Source of the DNA: Dermatophagoides farinae
Lineage: Eukaryota > Arthropoda > Arachnida > Sarcoptiformes > Pyroglyphidae
DNA length: 64,000 nucleotides
Direction of reading: 5' to 3'
Assembly (NCBI RefSeq): GCF_024713945.1
Contig: NW_027461523.1
Span: 186,001 to 250,000, forward strand
Position 1 is the stretch's first letter. Every line of letters starts with the position of its first letter. Below are positions 61,263 to 64,000 of the stretch, piece by piece. The notes beneath the pieces were generated by a model. That model worked only from the letters and a program-made list of their open reading frames with translations, did not search any database and had not been told where the DNA came from. A program made the position numbers and the translations under genes.

Positions 61263-62295
61263 CTAAGCCAACTTACTCAACACTTGACAATAGTAAAGAT
61301 GAATGTGATCTAAAAGCTCAATCAGAGAATACTAAAAAAATTTTTTTTTTTAAACTTACTTTAATTTGTAAAGAGTCGCATCGTTTTTGTGCTTCTTTCT
61401 GACATAAAATTTTTTTTGCTGTAGTTAAAATTTGGCTTTTTTGTTGTTTCAACTCGTTGAGCAACAGATTGAGTTGATCAAAGTCTATATTTCGAATTTC
61501 GTTTATGCCTCGGAGAAAATCGAATTTGTGATTTTCAGCATCGTCTGTCTTAAACGAGTCTTGGTTTAACAGTTCTTTTAATTTAGTAAGTAACTTTTCG
61601 TGTGTAGGATTACCTAAAAGCAGATTTTTATGTGTCTCTTGGCCGTTTAGTGAAAATTCTCTAATTGCGACAAAAAAAGCGCCAGCCTGAAATAAGCAGT
61701 AATCCAGCAGCTGAGGTAAGCATTTTACATTTCCATTAAGTGCTTGTTCCAAAAATCCGCAAAACTGAGGATCAAGAATATGTTTTTTTTTAAATGAATC
61801 AATTATCTGAAAACACTTGTTCGACAGCTCAAGTATCGTCTTATTTACTTTGAGAAATGCCATGAATAATTGAACACCTAACTGATAACGTAACAATAAT
61901 TGCTGTTTGTTCCCAACTAACTGACATATCAATGTATGGACAAGCGCTAGCCATTGAGACATGGCTTTTAATCCATATGAATATTCAAAAGCATTTTTAA
62001 ACAAAAATAAGTGCTGGTCAATATAATCAACAGAAAAATATATAATAGCTTCGTTTTCAAATGTTTCACTTCCACTGTCAATAATTTCTTCGACTGTTGA
62101 TAGATACATTTTAAACTGAGAATGATCAGAAATAAATAAAGCTGTTAAACGCAATAAATGAACACGATATTGATAAATATTAGACTTTTCTAAAAATAGT
62201 TGCATCGATTCGTCGAAACTACTAGCCTTAGACAACGATGTTAAAGAACATATATATTTAGACAAGTAGCCTTTCAAATGATCGATTTCAGCCAT
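61263..62295 (-). CDS. Helical protein of unknown function, 334 aa, two exons
   Basis: The CDS is complement(join(61263..61331, 61360..62295)). Unspliced, the frame ends in a lysine/phenylalanine stretch made by A/T runs and a TGA at 61318. Removing a 28-bp GTAAGT...TTTAG intron replaces it with YSLIELLDHIHLYYCQVLSKLA, a natural amphipathic helix. The whole protein is helical, with many hydrophobic heptads, no membrane span and one likely coiled coil near 275-305 (NLLLNELKQQKSQILTTAKK). I recognise no family; a tethering-complex, nuclear-pore or DNA-replication subunit would look like this. It is divergent from IWS1, with 152 bp between the starts. Confidence 0.65.
61332..61359 (-). other. 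Spliceosomal intron, 28 bp
   Basis: On the minus strand it starts GTAAGT and ends TTTTTTTAG, almost only A then T between. It is phase 0, falling after an AAA codon. Confidence 0.7.
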
Positions 62296-62447
62296 TTCGC
62301 GTGAATAACAATATTTATTTTTCTACAGAAAAAAAATAACAGTAATAGTTAGAATAAAAAAACATACATAACGGTTAAAAAGTTTTGCTCTCGTTGTTGT
62401 TACAAAAATCTAGTTGTCGATTTGTGTTGATTTTATTATGCTATAGC

Positions 62448-63179
62448 ATGTCTAATCAAGTTGAGAGTCAAAAAACAGAAACTGCTCAAATCGCTTCCTC
62501 GGAAAGCAATGATTATTCTTTGTTTGGCGACGAACCAGCTCAGACAACGAATAAAGATTCCGACGAAGAGTACGTGCCGTCTGAAGAAGAAATTTTACCG
62601 GAAGAATATATAATTCCCGAATACAGTGAAGTTAAAACCAATCTGTCGAATAGATCGGTCTCATCGAATTTCGATGAACTTGTATCAAAACGAAAAAAAC
62701 TCCGAGAAACATTAGAAAAAGGAGTCTCTCACGAAATATTTCAACAAACCAGCGCTAATCTCTTAAAAAGTATGCACATCGCTTACACTAAAGACAAGGC
62801 TCTTCTGGAAAAAAATAAAATAGCCTTGAACCGACTCGAATTCTTAGATATTTTAGAGACTAAAATTAAGGATTCTACGTTTTTATACTCACTGCTCTCA
62901 CGGGATTTAATATCCTATTTGACGGACTGGCTGTTTTCTCCCGTTTCGACAGAAAACAATATTGTGATTGCAAGTTTGGCTATACGAACCAAAATTTACG
63001 ATATTCTAAGTGAATTTACAATTCCACTAAATTTTATCAAAGATTCGAAATGTGGAGAAAGGCTTTTGTACGTTTGGCACCACCCGGACGAAATTTCTAG
63101 CAATAAAAGCAAAATTCGAAACATAGTCAAACAAATCTATAAACAAATATTAAAGCTACATAGTAAAATGACTAATTAG
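62448..63179 (+). CDS. IWS1: IWS1/Spn1 transcription elongation factor (243 aa)
   Basis: IWS1 binds SPT6 and RNA polymerase II during elongation and links it to mRNA processing. The acidic N-terminus (DSDEEYVPSEEEILPEEY) is typical of IWS1. FDELVSKRKKLRETL starts the conserved part, and a TFIIS N-terminal domain (TND) spans about residues 120-240 (LEFLDILETKI, DLISYLTDWLFSP, RTKIYDILSEFTIPL, GERLLYVWHHPDEISSNKSK). The HP-E-S-NK segment is characteristic of Spn1. It is shorter than yeast Spn1 (410) because the disordered ends are trimmed. The first in-frame ATG is at 62448; the frame itself opens on TTG at 62385. Single exon. Confidence 0.82.
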   Translation: MSNQVESQKTETAQIASSESNDYSLFGDEPAQTTNKDSDEEYVPSEEEILPEEYIIPEYSEVKTNLSNRSVSSNFDELVSKRKKLRETLEKGVSHEIFQQTSANLLKSMHIAYTKDKALLEKNKIALNRLEFLDILETKIKDSTFLYSLLSRDLISYLTDWLFSPVSTENNIVIASLAIRTKIYDILSEFTIPLNFIKDSKCGERLLYVWHHPDEISSNKSKIRNIVKQIYKQILKLHSKMTN

Positions 63180-63278
63180 TTAACGGTATAAACGTGTAAT
63201 AATTCATAGGTTGAGCTGGTAGAAATGTGTCACAAATGCACCAAGCTTATATTGTTTTTGTCATAATATTACATCATC

Positions 63279-64000
63279 ATGACTGAAACAGCTGGTCACA
63301 GACGCAAATCTCAAATTTTAGCTTATGCGGATGTTGACAGCGATGAAACCGATTTTTTAAGAAACAAAATGATAAAACTTATTGTACAATGGAGTCAACT
63401 ATTAGAATGTTACCTAACAAATAGAGAAGATCTCAAAAAAGTTTGCACAGACATAGTCAACGTTTATTTAGCCTGGAAAAATGCCAGCAAAAGTAATTAC
63501 CATGACAAAATCAAGTTTCGAAGAACAAGCGTGGTTACAAATGTCGAGCTAATATTGCCAACTACAATTCAAGGCTACGAGGAAGAACTGAATTACCTCG
63601 TAACAAGCATTGGATTGCTAATGTTATTGAAATATGGCGATCCGACAACCGAATTATACGTATCTGCCATAGAGGAGCTGAAAAAAGAAAACAACATAAA
63701 TGACAATGAGATGAACAAATTTTTAACTGCAGCCTTGGTCATTTCATTGTCGAAATTTTGGGAAGTACAATCAAAAATCAGCACTGAAAAACAAGCAATC
63801 ATTGAATCTTTGATAGATTACACCGATGTTATAAAGTCAGAACAAATAGAAGACTCAGCCACTATAAAAGGTGTAAAGTGGATCGATTTAGATGAAGAAG
63901 CTATTCTTAATCGAGAAACGAGGAATGAATATATTAGACTATTAACTTTACCCAGCGAAGCTCGGAATCATACAATAGATCTATTGCTGAATTTTATTCA
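63279..64000 (+). CDS. Hypothetical protein, N-terminal 240 aa, runs off the window
   Basis: The frame from the ATG at 63279 is open to the last base (240 codons). It starts MTETAGHRRKSQILAYADVD and is helical and charged, with tryptophan-containing helices (LIVQWSQLLECYL, IVNVYLAWKNA) and acidic loops. There is no signal peptide or membrane span. I recognise no domain in this part. It lies 99 bp after IWS1 on the same strand. The minus-strand open frame overlapping 63593-63802 looks like a shadow. Confidence 0.65.
   Translation, partial: MTETAGHRRKSQILAYADVDSDETDFLRNKMIKLIVQWSQLLECYLTNREDLKKVCTDIVNVYLAWKNASKSNYHDKIKFRRTSVVTNVELILPTTIQGYEEELNYLVTSIGLLMLLKYGDPTTELYVSAIEELKKENNINDNEMNKFLTAALVISLSKFWEVQSKISTEKQAIIESLIDYTDVIKSEQIEDSATIKGVKWIDLDEEAILNRETRNEYIRLLTLPSEARNHTIDLLLNFI

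Noticed and set aside
1-64000. tRNA, rRNA, CRISPR, insertion sequence or bacterial operon
   Set aside because: No B-box, rRNA or repeat-spacer pattern or transposase was seen. Genes are eukaryotic and alternate strands freely.

Overview
This is an AT-rich, gene-dense stretch of nuclear DNA from a eukaryote. The genes are eukaryote-only (SEC31, RAB6, TAF2, a 26S proteasome ATPase, U2AF large subunit, PLRG1, IWS1, two formins, ribosomal eL34). There are 32 protein genes on both strands, with gaps mostly of 15-460 bp and one pair of overlapping stop codons. I see no transposon, tRNA, rRNA, CRISPR array or operon. Most genes are single long ORFs, but reading the gaps and gene ends for GT...AG junctions that keep the frame shows 12 probable spliceosomal introns. 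Eleven are only 26-32 bp and one is 69 bp. They usually start GTAAGT, end (T/C)AG, and lie near the 5' or 3' end of the gene. Starts were placed on ATG; several of the longest open frames begin upstream on TTG or GTG.

The organism cannot be named from this window. Compactness, ultra-short introns and several very divergent orthologues suggest a fast-evolving, probably parasitic lineage. Ascetosporean rhizarians and dicyemids are candidates known to me for compact genomes or very short introns. A cysteine-phosphatase RNA triphosphatase argues against fungi, microsporidia and apicomplexans, which use the metal-tunnel type. A formin with a PTEN/C2-like N-terminus resembles plant class II formins.

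Layout. 0-10.3 kb: an unknown gene, an ABCA-type full transporter, a secreted protein with two introns, a six-segment membrane protein and a CSN7-like PCI protein. 10.3-23.4 kb: an unknown basic-N-terminus protein, a possible tethering factor, glycyl-tRNA synthetase, SEC31, a large helical protein, a small ER membrane protein and a hidden three-exon gene for an 88-residue coiled-coil protein. 23.4-38.9 kb: a large helical protein, a 2527-residue PTEN/C2-FH2 formin built by splicing two long ORFs, a reduced U2AF large subunit, two unknowns and RAB6. 39-54 kb: a PRMT9-like protein, a leucine-rich protein, TAF2 fused to a bromodomain, RPT3/PSMC4 and a second formin. 54-64 kb: an unknown two-exon protein, a free-standing mRNA-capping triphosphatase, eL34, PLRG1, a coiled-coil protein with a spliced-on basic tail, a degenerate DEAD-box protein, a helical protein with a spliced C-terminus, IWS1 and a gene running off the end.

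The recognised genes are core housekeeping: transcription (TAF2, IWS1, capping), splicing (U2AF2, PLRG1, perhaps the PRMT9-like protein), translation (GlyRS, eL34), protein turnover (RPT3, CSN7-like), membrane traffic (SEC31, RAB6, perhaps a ZW10-like tether) and actin (two formins). The most interesting link is that U2AF large subunit, which reads polypyrimidine tracts, has lost one of its two RNA-binding RRMs in a genome whose introns have almost no room for such a tract.
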